From NCBI GenBank assembly GCA_039621445.1, contig CP154954.1, forward strand, positions 19,516,642-19,580,641: a DNA stretch of 64,000 nt. The letters are read 5' to 3'. This stretch comes from Euglena gracilis. Lineage: Eukaryota > Euglenida > Euglenophyceae > Euglenales. A program made the translations under genes and the position numbers. Positions 1 through 37,260 of this stretch are shown here, in pieces; position 1 is the first letter of the stretch; each line of letters starts with the position of its first letter. The notes beneath the pieces are model-generated. The model was given only the letters and a program-made list of their open reading frames with translations. It made no database searches and had not been told where the DNA came from.

Positions 1-114
1 AAGGCGGAGCACGAGGCGGCGCTGCGGCGGCAGGCGGAGGCGGAGTGCGCCCGGCTGCGGACCCAAGTGGAGCTGTTCACCAAGGCCCTGGAGGACACCC
101 GCAGCCGTCGCAAG
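1..114 (+). CDS. Partial exon of an upstream gene, coiled-coil segment
   Basis: The window opens inside an exon that reads in frame 1 for 38 codons and ends at AAG followed by GT, a plausible phase-0 donor. The peptide starts KAEHEAALRRQAEAECARLR and is rich in Ala, Glu, Arg and Leu with heptad-like spacing, so a coiled coil is likely. Base composition is very GC-rich, like the recognised exons further right. The family cannot be named from 38 residues. The next exon is not identified; 9177-9248 is a candidate but about 9 kb of repeats lie between. The reading frame is open past the donor but becomes low in coding character. Confidence 0.55.
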
Positions 115-410
115 GTCCCCCGCCCCTGCCTCCCCTGCCTCCCTGGCGTTGACGTCCCGGCCCAGAGTTGGTTTTTCCGGGGCGAAACCTGCGAGGACAA
201 CCCCCCCCCCAATAGAAGCACGGGTGCGCTTATAGCAGACCGCCTCAGCAGCGGGAGTTTGGACCCTGCGCTTCTTTGCAGCCCCGCGCTTCTATTAGAG
301 TTTTATTACATCATACCGTATTATTGTTTATACATACACTTTATCGTGGGGGGCAGAATCCTGTGGCATATTCATTGGCATGTTTTGGTGGCGCCACGGG
401 GGGGTATCCG

Positions 411-992
411 TAGGAGGAGGCTCGAGATCGAACGCTCGACCTCGAGCCTCCTCGAACATTTTTAAGCCCACCCCCCCCCTCTAGGGGGGGGCTTAAAAGG
501 CGTTCGAGGAGGCTCTAGAGCCTCCTCGAACCATGTTCGAGGAGGCTCTAGAGCCTCCTCGAACATAGTTCGAGGTCGTTCGAGGAGGCTCTAGAGCCTC
601 CTCGAACGTGGTTCGAGGACGTTCGAGGAGGCTCTAGAGCCTCCCCGAACGTGGTTCGAGGTCGTTCGAGGAGGCTCTAGAGTCTCCTCGAACGTGGTTC
701 GAGGTCGTTCGAGGAGGCTCTAGCGCCTCCTCGTACGGGTTTGGAGGTCGTTCGAGGAGGCTCTAGAGCCTCCTCGAACGTGGTTCGAGGTCGTTCGAGG
801 ACGCTCTAGAGCCTCCTCGAACGTGGTTCGAGGACGTTCGAGGAGGCTCTAGAGCCTCCTCGAACGTGGTTCGAGGTCGTTCGAGGAGGCTCTAGAGTCT
901 CCTCGAACGTGGTTCGAGGTCGTTCGAGGAGGCTCTAGAGCCTCCTCGAACGTGGTTCGAGGTCGTTCGAGGGAAATCTCGAGCCTCCTCCT
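411..992. repeat. Palindromic tandem array A (43-bp unit)
   Basis: About 13 tandem units, each a near-perfect 28-bp palindrome beginning TTCGAGGAGGCTCTAGAGCC followed by a 15-bp linker (CGTGG plus TTCGAGGTCG). Variation between units is mainly in the linker and the palindrome centre. The GAGG-type peptides in the frames crossing it are artefacts. Confidence 0.92.
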
Positions 993-1035
993 GTGTATAT
1001 GCTTCACCGTATCAGGAGACTGTGCTTCTATTTTC

Positions 1036-1037
<2 letters not shown>

Positions 1038-1117
<80 letters not shown>
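1038..1117. repeat. (GA)n microsatellite
   Basis: Uninterrupted GA dinucleotide run of about 80 bases between palindromic array A and the 71-bp satellite. Confidence 0.95.
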
Positions 1118-1119
<2 letters not shown>

Positions 1120-1122
<3 letters not shown>

Positions 1123-2165
1123 ACTTGCACCCGAGAAGGGGTTGGCAGATAAAAGGGGTTTATTTTGTTAATGAAAGAGATAGGGTTAGGTCGACTTGCA
1201 CCTGAGAAGGGGTTGGCAGATAAAAGGGGTTGGCGGATAAAAGGGGTTTATTTTGTTAATGAAAGGGATAGGGTTAGGTCGACTTGCACCCGAGAAGGGG
1301 TTGGCGGATAAAAGGGGTTTATTTTGTTAATGAAAGGGATAGGGTTAGGTCGACTTGCACCCGAGAAGGGGTTGGCAGATAAAAGGGGTTTATTTTGTTA
1401 ATGAAAGGGATAGGGTTAGTTAGTTAGTTAGTTAGGTCGACTTGCACCTGAGAAGGGGTTGGCGGATAAAAGGAGTTTATTTCGTTAATGAAACGGATAG
1501 GGTTAGGTCGACTTGCACCCGAGAAGGGGTTGGCGGATAAAAGGGGTTGGCGGATAAAAGGGGTTTATTTTGTTAATGAAAGGGATAGGGTTAGGTCAAC
1601 TTGCACCCGAGAAGGGGTTGGCGGATAAAAGGGGTTTATTTTGTTAATGAAAGGGATAGGGTTAGGTCGACTTGCACCCGAGAAGGGGTTGGCAGATAAA
1701 AGGGGTTTATTTTGTTAATGAAAGGGATAGGGTTAGTTAGTTAGTTAGTTAGGTCGACTTGCACCTGAGAAGGGGTTGGCGGATAAAAGGGGTTTATTTC
1801 GTTAATGAAACGGATAGGGTTAGGTCGACTTGCACCCGAGAAGGGGTTGGCGGATAAAAGGGGTTGGCGGATAAAAGGAGTTTATTTTGTTAATGAAAGG
1901 GATAGGGTTAGGTCGATTTGCACCCGAGAAGGGGCTGGCGGATAAAAGGGGTTTATTTTGTTAATGAAAGGGATAGGGTTAGGTCGACTTGCACCCGAGA
2001 AGGGGTTGGCGGATAAAAGGGGTTTATTTTGTTAATGAAAGGGATAGGGTTAGGTCGACTTGCACCCGGGAAGGGGTTGGCAGATAAAAGGGGTTTATTT
2101 TGTTAATGAAAGGGATAGGGTTAGGTCGACTTGCACCCGAGAAGGGGTTGGCAGACAAAAGTGTA
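1120..2165. repeat. 71-bp satellite with 317-bp higher-order period
   Basis: The motif GGTCGACTTGCACC recurs at 1189, 1277, 1348, 1435, 1506, 1594, 1665, 1752, 1823, 1911, 1982, 2053 and 2124. Spacings run 88, 71, 87, 71 repeatedly, giving a 317-bp higher-order unit. The 88-bp version carries a duplicated GGTTGGCGGATAAAAGG segment and the 87-bp version a (TTAG)4 insertion. The last units drop back to the plain 71-bp spacing. Confidence 0.95.
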
Positions 2166-2311
2166 TTGCAGATACAGGAATGATACTGGGAGACATTCAT
2201 AGAGAGAGAGAGAGAGAAGGAGAGAGAGAGAGAGAGAGAGACTCACAGATGGAGAGATCAATTTGAAAATTGTTTTCCTGGACTCCTGATACCCAGATGT
2301 ATGTACGAAGG

Positions 2312-2618
2312 AGGAGGTTCTAGAGCCTCCTCGAACCTTTTCGAACCACGTTCGAGGAGGCTCTAGAGCCTCCTCGAACGTCCTCGAACCACGTTCGAGG
2401 AGGCTCTAGAGCCTCCTCGAACGTCCTCGAACTACGTTCGAGGAGGCTCTAGAGCCTCCTCGAACGACCTCGAACATCGTTCGAGGAGGCTCTAGAGCCT
2501 CCTCGAACGACCTCGAACATCGTTCGAGGAGGCTCTAGAGCCTCCTCGAACGATGTTCGAGGAGGCTCTAGAGCCTCCTCGAACATTGTTCGAGGAGGCT
2601 CTAGAGCCTCCTCCTACG
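2312..2618. repeat. Palindromic tandem array B
   Basis: Same TTCGAGGAGGCTCTAGAGCC palindrome family as array A, about 7 units, with linkers in the opposite sense (CCTCGAAC). Together with array A it forms the inverted arms of the element at 388-2654. Confidence 0.9.
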
Positions 2619-2654
2619 GAGCCTCCTCCTACCGTAACCCTCCCGTGGCGCCAC

Positions 2655-4276
2655 GGCTGGTTGCGACGGTCCTGGCTAGCTTCGGATCCACCTCCCACGT
2701 TCACCACCTCCACTACCCCCCCCCCCAGCAAAATCTCTCGGTCTCTCTTTTTTGAGGGGGGGAAACTTTTAAACTGTTGGATATTTTGCTTGTTGAGGAT
2801 GGAGTGCCCAGGGATTCCCACAAATTCGTGCCACGTATAATCACGAGTAATTACCAACCAGCACGAATTTGGGGATTTTCCAAAATCACGAATAATCACG
2901 AATAATCACGAATAATCACAAATAATCATGAATGACAACGAACAACCACAAATAATTATGAATGAAAATTTCTCCCATTCATGAATGTGTCTGAAAATGA
3001 CCTTTTCGTTAAGGATTAATTTCCCCAAAAGGGGAAAACAAACATGGACAAGGGGTCATCATAAGGCAAGAATAATTTATCGTAGGCCCCCCGGGGGGTC
3101 TGTAGTTCAACCTACCTGGAACTTCGGCCCCTAACATATGACCGCTTAAACCCAATAGATTTCTTCGAGAAGCCCAATACGAATTTTCCCTAAACCTTAA
3201 ACCTAATTCCTAACCTGACCCTGACCCTAATCCTAACCCTTCCTGAAAATAACCCAATGGCGAAAGAAGTGTCCGCTGGCAAATTGATTTCCCAAGGGGA
3301 AAAAAAAGGCGTTCCAAGCAGTTTGACCTGGGCTGCCCCAGTAAATGGCCGAAAAAAACCATCCCATGATGAAGGTCTGCAAGGTTGCAGGACGGGAGCT
3401 CTTCATTGTATTTTATTGCATTTCCCGCATTCTTTTACCTCATGCTTTTCCCCCAACGACCCCCCCCTTTGGGATATTTTTCGGAGGTTTGTCTCTTTTT
3501 GGCGTGGCACAAAGCGAAAAGGGCCATTTTGGGTACTTTTTGACAAGATTTTGTCGAAATCCTTAAAGAAGAGTGCAAAGGTCTGAAAGCAAAATTTTAG
3601 CTTTCTTTGGGGAGGATCCAGTGCACATCCCAGTCAGCGTGCTTTTTTTTTTTTGATCCCCGCCCAACGACCCCGGTCAGAGGACACCTTTTTGGTCAGA
3701 ACCCAATCCAACCAACCACTATTGAACCCTGTCCAACAACAAACACCCCCGGTTGGAGAACAGAGATTACCGGTCGTTGGAAGCAGGGGTGGGCAGTGCT
3801 TTATCCCAAGTTTCCTACAGTAATGCACTTCACGCACCGTTTAGGCATTTTTCCAAGTTTTTTTTATGTCTTCCCCCTTCTTCTGCACCCTGTTGTTTGT
3901 GTTTTTGCACATTTTTGTGGATTCTGTGTTGTTGTTTTTTTGAGGGCAAACTTGGGGATTCAGACCGTCCCACTCTGCACCCAAAAACACAAGGGCACCC
4001 CCCATCCCGAAACTGTCAGGGTCCCCCGCACTGGCCAACCTGTCTGGTTGCAGTTTCCCCAGGGGGACAGTTTCCCACCCACGGGAACCACACCAACGAC
4101 CCAAGGTGAGTGTATGTCCCTGCAGCGCTGGAATTACCCCAGAGTTGCTCCCTGCCCACCGCCCAGGGGGAGCAACACAACGGCGGGCCACTCACCACCC
4201 GAACTGGGCCGGAAGCGAAGTTAGCGCCGGCCATCAACGGACAAGAAGCCTCAGTGCAACAAAGGGGGACACCTCA
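2655..4276. other. Non-coding stretch with decayed repeats
   Basis: No convincing exon seen. It contains a run of AATAATCACGAATAATCACG-like short repeats (2850-2960), telomere-like CCTAACCCT variants (about 3185-3245), an AT-rich and homopolymer-rich block, and a partial C-rich inverted-repeat element near 3660-3782 (CCCAACGACC at one side, GGTCGTTGG at the other). Confidence 0.5.
4105..4265 (+). repeat. Dispersed repeat, copy 1 (partner 14725-14882)
   Basis: Shares an extended match with 14725-14882: GAATTAC then CAGAGTTGCTC, GGAGCAACA, AGCGAAGTTAGCGCCGGCCA, ACAAGAAGCC and GTGCAAC, both ending in a G run. No RNA polymerase III boxes are recognised, so calling it a SINE would be speculation. 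Confidence 0.75.
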
Positions 4277-4352
4277 CCACACCATACCATACCATACCAT
4301 ACCATACCATACCATACCATACCATACCATACCATACCATACCATACCATAC
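4277..4352. repeat. (ATACC)n microsatellite, left
   Basis: About 15 copies of a pentanucleotide directly abutting foldback-like element 2. The same pentanucleotide in the same orientation resumes at 8213 on the other side of that element. Confidence 0.95.
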
Positions 4353-4364
4353 GGGGGGGTAACA

Positions 4365-5003
4365 GTAGGAGGAGGTTCGAGCTCGAACGTTCGAGCTCGA
4401 ACCTCCTCGAACGTTTTTAAGCCCCCCCCCTTCGAGGGGGGGGCTTAAAAATCCTCCTCGAACGACCTCGAACGACATTCGAGGAGGATATTGATCCTCC
4501 TCGAACGACCTCGAACGACATTCGAGGAGGATATTGATCCTCCTCGAACGACCTCGAACGACATTTGAGGAGGATCTCGATCCTCCTCGAACGACCTCGA
4601 ACGACATTCGAGGAGGATTTTGATCCTCCTCGAACGACCTCGAACGACATTCGAGGAGGATATTGATCCTCCTCGAACGGCCTCGAACGACATTCGAGGA
4701 GGATATTGATCCTCCTCGAACGACCTCGAACGACATTCGAGGAGGATATTGATCCTCCTCGAACGACCTCGAACGACATTCGAGGAGGATATTGATCCTC
4801 CTCGAACGACCTCGAACGACATTTGAGGAGGATCTCGATCCTCCTCGAACGACCTCGAACGACATTCGAGGAGGATTTTGATCCTCCTCGAACGACCTCG
4901 AACGACATTCGAGGAGGATATTGATCCTCCTCGAACGACCTCGAACGTCACTCGAGGAGGATATTGATCCTCCTCGAACGACCTCGAACGACATCTCGAT
5001 CCT
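4365..5003. repeat. Palindromic tandem array C (43-bp unit)
   Basis: About 14 units with arms TTCGAGGAGGAT and ATCCTCCTCGAA around a 4-base centre (ATTG, TTTG or CTCG), separated by CGACCTCGAACGACA. It is a second subfamily of the arrays at 411-992. A short C/G hairpin at 4417-4450 sits at its outer edge. Confidence 0.92.
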
Positions 5004-5467
5004 CCTTCTATGTACATGCATTCAGGTATCAGTTGCAATTTTTTATGGGAGTTTGTTAATAGGGGGGGGGGTTTTTTTTTTGTGTTTTTTTTTTTTTTTT
5101 GTTTTTTTTTTCTATTCTTTATTGTTCTTCAGTCTGCTTGTTTGTTTCAAAAGCAAAGACCAGGGAGGAGAGAGAGAGGATGCCGAGATAATATCTGATG
5201 TTATTTGAAGGAATAGGGTTAGGGTAAAGATATCATGCCCAATGGTTGTCACCATCCCGCTCATCGTTGTCATATTTCCCCCTACAGGGGACCCAGCAAG
5301 TTTGCTTGTTCTTTTGTTATGCAGGAATGCATCAAAAATATTCCCATACCAAGACAATTTCTCAGGTTATTAGAAGGAATAGGGTTAGGGTAAAGATTTC
5401 ATCCCCAACGGTTTTCACCATCCCGCTCATCGTTGTTATATTTCCCTCTACAGGGGACCCAGCGAAC

Positions 5468-5582
5468 CCAAAGAGTCGCCCAACTAGGGTTAAAAACATG
5501 GGGGGACCCGAGCGAGGCGCCGAAGGCGCCGAGCGAGGGTCCCCCCATGTGTATTAACCCTAGTTGGGCGACTCTTTGGGGT
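5468..5582. repeat. Hairpin module, copy 1
   Basis: Imperfect inverted repeat of about 115 bp: CCAAAGAGTCGCCCAACTAG on the left and its inverse on the right, with GGCGCCGAAGGCGCC at the tip. Confidence 0.9.
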
Positions 5583-5767
5583 AGCTGGTACCCTGTAGGG
5601 GGAAATTTTCCACGCTTTCCCAAAGAAACATATTTTTTGTTACACAGGAATGTTGCCTTTTTTTTGGGAATTTGTTACCGTTGCTCATTGTTCTTGAGTC
5701 TGTTTGTTTTTTTATTACACAGGAATGCACACACTCGTAAATATTTTTATTCAAATAAACAATATAT

Positions 5768-6180
5768 ATTACCCCCCCCCCTATGTCCAACGACCCCCCT
5801 ATGTCCAATGACCACCCCCCCGTCGGAGGACACCTTTTCGGAGGTTTGACCAAATTTTTGGTCCCGGCGCGAAGCGCCGGGACGAAAAAATTTGCCCAAA
5901 AATTGGCCAAAAATTTGGCCAAAATGCCATTTTTGACACTTTTTGGACAAAAATTTGTCAAAATTGCCCAAAATTTTCGGCGCAAAGCGCCGGAAGGGAA
6001 AATTGGGGCATTTTTGGGTGGGTAGGGACCCGGGTGCCCACCAACTTTTTTTTGACCCCATGTCCAACGACCACCCCCCCGGTCAGAGGACACCTTTTTG
6101 GTCACCACCCTATGTCCAACGACCACCCCCCCGGTCGGAGGACAGAGGTTACTGGTCGTTGGACATAGGGGGGGGGTAAT
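5768..6180. mobile_element. C-rich TIR element nested in element 2
   Basis: Terminal inverted repeats run ATTA, a run of C, CTATGTCCAACGACC on the left and the exact inverse on the right. The inside repeats the terminal motif plus GGTC(A/G)GAGGACACC and has a second inverted pair around GCGCCGG. It has no coding capacity, so it is a MITE-like element. Related ends occur at 3660-3782 and 16063-16289. Confidence 0.7.
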
Positions 6181-6716
6181 ATTAAAAACAATATTTTTAT
6201 TTAAATAAACAATATATATTATCCATAAAAATATTCATATACCGAGATAATTTCTGTGGCTACTACAAGGATTAGGGTCAGGGTAAAGAATTTCTGAGAT
6301 GCTCTGTTCAAAAATATTCCCATACCAAGACAATTTCTGAGGTTATTAGAAGGAATGGGGTTAGGGTAAAGATTTCATCCCCAACGGTTTTCACCATCCC
6401 GCTCATCGTTGTTACTCTTTGGGGTTACGACTCTTTGGGGTAGCTGGTACCCTGTAGGGGGAAATTTTCCACGCAGTGTGAAAGAAACATATTTTTCTTT
6501 TCAAATCCCCCCGTCGCTCCCTACTCGGGCAATTTTTCCTCGCGCAGGAATGCACTCATTCAAAAGTATTTTTATTCAAGACCCAACACCCCCCCACACC
6601 CCCCAATTTCTCAGGTTATTAGAAGGAATAGGGTTAGGGTAAAGATTTCATCCCCAACGGTTTTCACCATCCCGCTCATCGTTGTTATATTTCCCTCTAC
6701 AGGGTACGCAGCGAAC

Positions 6717-6830
6717 CCAAAGAGTCGCCCAACTAGGGTTAAAAACATGGGGGGACCCGAGCGAGGCGCCGAAGGCGCCGAGCGAGGGTCCCCCCATGTG
6801 TATTAACCCTAGTTTGGCGACTCTTTGGGG
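6717..6830. repeat. Hairpin module, copy 2
   Basis: Nearly identical to the hairpin at 5468-5582, including the GGCGCCGAAGGCGCC tip. Confidence 0.9.
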
Positions 6831-7129
6831 TAGCTGGTACCCTGTAGGGGGAAATTTTCCACGCATTTTAAAAGAAACATATTTTTTCTTACGCAGGAAT
6901 ACACTCATTTTTATTCAAAAATATTCCCTGAATATTATTTGAGAAGAACATTGAGAAGGAATGCACTTGTTCGTAAATATTTTTGTTCAAAAATATTCTT
7001 ATACCGAGAGAATTTCTGAGGTTATTGGAAGGAATAGGGTTAGGGTCAAGATTTCATCCCCAACGGTTGTCACCATCACGCTCATCGTTGCTATGTTTCC
7101 CTCTACAGGGTACCCAGCGAACCCAAATA

Positions 7130-7237
7130 TTCGCCGAAATAGAGATAAAAACATGGGGGGCCCCGAGCGAGGCGCCGAAGGCGCCGAGCGAGGGTCCCCC
7201 CATGTGTATTAACCCTAGTTGGGCGACTCTTTGGGGT
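7130..7237. repeat. Hairpin module, copy 3 with decayed left arm
   Basis: The right arm matches copies 1 and 2. The left arm is substituted (AAATATTCGCCGAAATAGAG), so the stem is mismatched at its base. Confidence 0.85.
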
Positions 7238-7488
7238 AGCTGGTACCCTGTAGGGGGAAATTTTCCCCGCGTTTTAAAAGAAACATATTTTTTCTATTTG
7301 TTCTTGATTCTGCTTGTTTCTTTTTTTCTTACACTTGTTCATAAATATCTTTGTTCAAAAACATTCTTATACCGAGAGAATTTCTGACATTATTAGAAGG
7401 AATAGGGTTAGGGTAAAGATTTCATCCCCAACGGTTTTCGCCATCCCGCTCATCGTTGCTATGTTTCCCTCTACAGGGGACCCAGCGA

Positions 7489-7562
7489 ACCCAAAGAGTC
7501 GCCCAACTAGGGTTAAAAACATGGGGGGACCCGAGCGAGGCCTAGTTGGGCGACTCTTTGGG
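7489..7562. repeat. Hairpin module, copy 4 with internal deletion
   Basis: The left arm runs through GACCCGAGCGAGGC and jumps directly to CTAGTTGGGCGACTC. The tip and part of the right arm are missing, as expected from replication slippage across a hairpin. Confidence 0.85.
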
Positions 7563-7805
7563 GTAGCTGGTACCCTGTAGGGGGAAATTTTCCATGCTTT
7601 CCCAAAGAAACATATTTTTTCTTACGCAGGAATACACTCATTTTTATTCAAAAAATATTCCCTGAATATTATTCGAGTAGGACATTGAGAAGGAATGCAC
7701 TTGTTCGTAAATATTTTTGTTCAAAAACATTCTTATACCGAGAGAGTTTCTGAGGTTATTGGAAGGAATAGGGTTAGGGTCAAGATTTTTTCAAAAATAT
7801 TCCCT

Positions 7806-8185
7806 GAACGACGTTCGAGGAGGATTTTGATCCTCCTCGAACGACCTCGAACGTCATTCGAGGAGGATTTTGATCCTCCTCGAACGACCTCGAACGACAT
7901 TCGAGGAGGATATTGATCCTCCTCGAACGACCTCGAACGACATTCGAGGAGGATTTTGATCCTCCTCGAACGACCTCGAACGACATTCGAGGAGGATCTC
8001 GATCCTCCTCGAATGACCTCGAACGACATTCGAGGAGGATTTTGATCCTCCTCGAACGACCTCGAACGACATTCGAGGAGGATATTGATCCTCCTCGAAC
8101 GACCTCGAACGACATTCGAGGAGGATATTGATCCTCCTCGAACGACCTCGAACGACATTCGAGGAGGATCGAGATCCTCCTCCTA
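7806..8185. repeat. Palindromic tandem array D
   Basis: About 9 units of the same subfamily as array C, including the same variable 4-base centres. Forms the right arm of the element at 4353-8212. Confidence 0.9.
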
Positions 8186-8212
8186 CTGTCCATCCCACTA
8201 CCGTAACCCTCC

Positions 8213-8652
8213 CCATACCATACCATACCATACCATACCATACCATACCATACCATACCATCCTATACTATACTATACTATACTATACTATACTATACTA
8301 TACTATACTATACTATACTATACCATACTATACTATACTATACTATACTATACTATACTATACTATACTATACTATACTATACTATACTATACTATACTA
8401 TACTATACTATACTATACTATATTATACTATACTATACTATACTATACTATACTATACTATACTATACCATACTATACTATACTATACTATACTATATTA
8501 TACTATACTATACTATACTATACTATACTATACTATACTATACTATACTATACTATACTATACTATACTATACTATACTATACTATACTATACTATACTA
8601 TACTATACTATACTATACTATACTATACTATACTATACTATACTATATTATA
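8213..8652. repeat. (ATACC)n then (TATAC)n microsatellite
   Basis: About ten ATACC units change at 8262 to about 78 units of ACTAT, with rare ATTAT and ACCAT variants. Frames across it give meaningless Tyr/Thr/Ile/Leu repeats. Confidence 0.95.
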
Positions 8653-9176
8653 CCGCTTGTTGCTTTTGGCCAAACAGACGACCCTCCTCGCCCTCTCGTA
8701 GGGGCCCCCTGGCCACGCCGGCCGGCACCTCCGGCCCGACGGGTCGTGGGAGGAGGAGCCGGGGGACTGCGCGCGGTGCGTGCAGCGCGGGGGCCAGGGC
8801 GTCGCTGAAGGGGGGGTTCTGGTCAGCCAGCAGCCTTTTTCAAGCCGGCCAAAATTTTCCAGGTTTTCTCCGAGCTGGGCCCGCCCCCCCCCCCCCCCCG
8901 GGCCGGGGGGGTCGCCCAGCGACGCCGTGAGGGCGTCATCCCGCCCTCCCCGCCGCGGTCCGTGTCTCCCGCGTCGTCCCAACCTGACCACACCGACGAC
9001 GAGGCTGCGCACCCTCCAGGTTGTCATTCCGCCCCGCCAGAGTTTTGTCAGTCCCAGTCCCGCCTCCCTCCCCCTCCCTGGTGTGACCTTTTGGTGGCTG
9101 GGGAGCCTGGTCCAGCTGTCTTCTGAATGCGGTCCTTCTTTCAACACACCCTGCCATTCCTTTTCTAAACGTTCAG
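8653..9176. other. GC-rich stretch with a decayed inverted repeat
   Basis: Very GC-rich and open in several frames, but no domain is recognisable. GGCGTCGCTG at about 8798 and its inverse near 8919 flank a C/G homopolymer block, so 8790-8935 may be a small inverted-repeat element. A CTCTCGTAG acceptor-like site at 8700 could start an exon (GHAGRHLRPDGSWEEE), but no matching donor is clear. Confidence 0.35.
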
Positions 9177-9248
9177 GCGGTGGCATGGGGCACCCAGACC
9201 ATGATGCCGTCCCCAGCCGATGACAACCTGGCCACGGCGTCCCTGGCG
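9177..9248 (+). CDS. Candidate exon of the upstream gene
   Basis: A pyrimidine-rich tract ending in TTCAG precedes 24 codons reading AVAWGTQTMMPSPADDNLAT and so on, followed by GTAGAT as a donor. Phase is 0 at both ends, compatible with the donor at 114. No family is recognised. The frame stays open another 26 codons to a second possible donor (GTACTT). It could equally be chance within a GC-rich block. Confidence 0.3.
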
Positions 9249-10699
9249 GTAGATGGGAACCGCTTCGGGCGGCCCAGGGGAGTGCCTGCCCTGGATTTGC
9301 CTTTTGACTTCTCTTTCCTCGCGGTACTTTTTATCGGGACTGCCTCCTCTCTCCCCTCTCTGCCCCCTACCCCCATAACTCCTTCACCCCCGGAGCTAGA
9401 GGTATGGCTTCGCCTCAGTGTACCGATATTTATGAGATTCCGGTGCTCGCGACGTCTCATCTCACCCTTTCTTGGGGCACAGCGGCGGCCTGGTGCTCTT
9501 TCTTCCCCGCTTCCCCTCATTTTGTATATTCCCCTTCCTTCCACCTGCTGGTCACCAACCAAATCTCAATGTCTCCGAGTCACTTCCAAGTTCTTCTCAG
9601 CTCCTCAACTATTGCGACCTCTGGTGGGTTTAATGATTATTTTGGTGCCACACCCCTTTGTCACCACCCAGTTTTTGTTCTCCTTGCCTTGATTTCATTT
9701 GTCTGTCGATAGCAATCATCACCCTTACCAATAGTCGCAGGTCTGCTACTTGTGGGATCTTTCCTGGGAGGCTCTTCACCTTTGGGCTGCAGGAAATTCG
9801 ACTGATTCAAGAGGATCCGAACACATCATAAACCCTCCCCCCAAAATATACCCCCCTCCCAAATAACACCCCCCCCCCCCTCGGGGTCCGACTTCGGCGA
9901 CCGACCCGGATTTTTATTTGAAAACGTAGGTAAAAATCAATGAAAATGTAGGTAAAAAACACAGTCACAATCTCCGACAACAAACTACAATAAAAATCGA
10001 TTTTTTTTATGGATCATCTGGCCTGCAAAAAGCTTAATTTCATGAGAAAGGACAAAAAATGACCCCAAAGGGAGGTTTTGGGTGTAATTTTGGGTCCTAC
10101 GGAACTTGAAAAATTTGAAAAAATTTTGGGGTGCTGTTACCCCAAAATAATACCCCCCCTCAGGCCAGGACTTCGGGCGAGAAAAATAATACCCCCGGGG
10201 CATTATTTCATTATTTGGGTGAGGGTTTGATATGCCTGTCTAATTATCTCTTCGAGAAATTGAGCTCACAGATTTCTTGATTGACCTTCAGAAGGCCAAA
10301 TGATATCAAAAGAATTACGGACAGTTGTGGACATCAAGCGAAGATGGAGCAACCAAGTTCAAGAACATCTGGATGTGAAGTGGTAGATATGATTTGTTCT
10401 TGCAGAACTTCACCATTTTTTTGCAGTTTTTTTGCAATTTTTCTGCCGTGCAGTTTTTGATTTGCACGTGTGCAGTTTTTGCCCCCCGCCTTGGATCAAG
10501 GTCATTGTTGTTGCGCAATACGATGAAACCTCAACTGCAGGCCATCAAGGTTGCGCCCAAAGTAGAAGTCATGCCCACGCCAGTCCCCCACCCCTCCGCA
10601 CGAGGGTCCGCCCGCCGCCACCTGCGCCACAGGCGCCGCGCCACACCCTCTCTGCGCCTTTGGCTCGCCGCGTCAGAGCCAGTCGGAGGTGCCAGTCCG
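9249..10699. other. Region upstream of NBN
   Basis: Contains the TIR element at 9825-10232. Outside it, an open frame at 9404-9712 encodes no recognisable domain. The last 300 bases before the NBN start are pyrimidine-rich, then GC-rich, with no clear TATA box. Confidence 0.4.
9825..10232. mobile_element. TIR element with TAAACCCTC ends
   Basis: The left end ATCATAAACCCTCC matches the inverse of the right end GAGGGTTTGATAT. Inside, an inverted pair (AATA-TACCCCCCTC and its inverse near 10148) gives a long foldback. No coding capacity. Ends beginning TAAACCC recur at 44086 and 56743. Confidence 0.6.

Positions 10700-37260
<26,561 letters not shown>

Larger units (their letters stand above)
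388..2654. mobile_element. Foldback-like composite element 1
   Basis: Both ends carry GTGGCGCCAC, and reading inward from either end gives ACGG, a G run, TA and then GTAGGAGGAGG leading into an array of palindromes (arrays A and B). The inner edges of the two arrays also match in inverted orientation, sharing GTATCAGGAG. Between the arms lie a GA microsatellite and a 71-bp satellite. Long inverted arms made of short tandem repeats around a variable middle are the hallmark of foldback (FB/Galileo-like) elements; assignment to that class is inference. No transposase frame is visible. Confidence 0.5.
5207..7790. repeat. Repeated modules around GGAATAGGGTTAGGG
   Basis: GAAGGAATAGGGTTAGGGT-type starts occur at 5207, 5373, 6349, 6622, 7028, 7395 and about 7760. 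Each is followed by AAGATTTCATCCCCAACGG and, in most copies, by a long hairpin and TAGCTGGTACCCTGTAGGGG. Copies differ by internal deletions. The several overlapping open frames here are repeats of one another and carry no known domain. Confidence 0.9.
4353..8212. mobile_element. Foldback-like composite element 2
   Basis: The left end reads GGGGGGGTAACAGTAGGAGG and the right end is its approximate inverse (CCTCCTCCTACTGT, then CCGTAACCCTCCCC). Each leads into a palindromic array (C on the left, D on the right). The element is flanked on both sides by (ATACC)n in the same orientation, as if inserted into that microsatellite. The middle holds repeated hairpin modules and a nested C-rich TIR element. 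No transposase frame is seen. Confidence 0.5.

Noticed and set aside
411-992. CRISPR-like appearance of array A (regular palindromic repeats with short intervals)
   Set aside because: The intervals are nearly identical, not unique spacers, and the window is eukaryotic.
4251-5038. Arg/Ser/Glu-rich frames on the - strand over array C
   Set aside because: Translations of the 43-bp palindromic unit; several frames are open at once, and similar peptides recur in arrays A, B and D.
8085-8930. Very long open frames through the TATAC and ATACC arrays
   Set aside because: The repeat period keeps frames open; the peptides are Tyr/Thr/Ile/Leu pentamer repeats with no other coding features.
9404-9712. 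102-codon ORF beginning MASPQCTDIYEIPV
   Set aside because: No recognisable domain, no exon-like codon bias, ordinary chance length for this composition.
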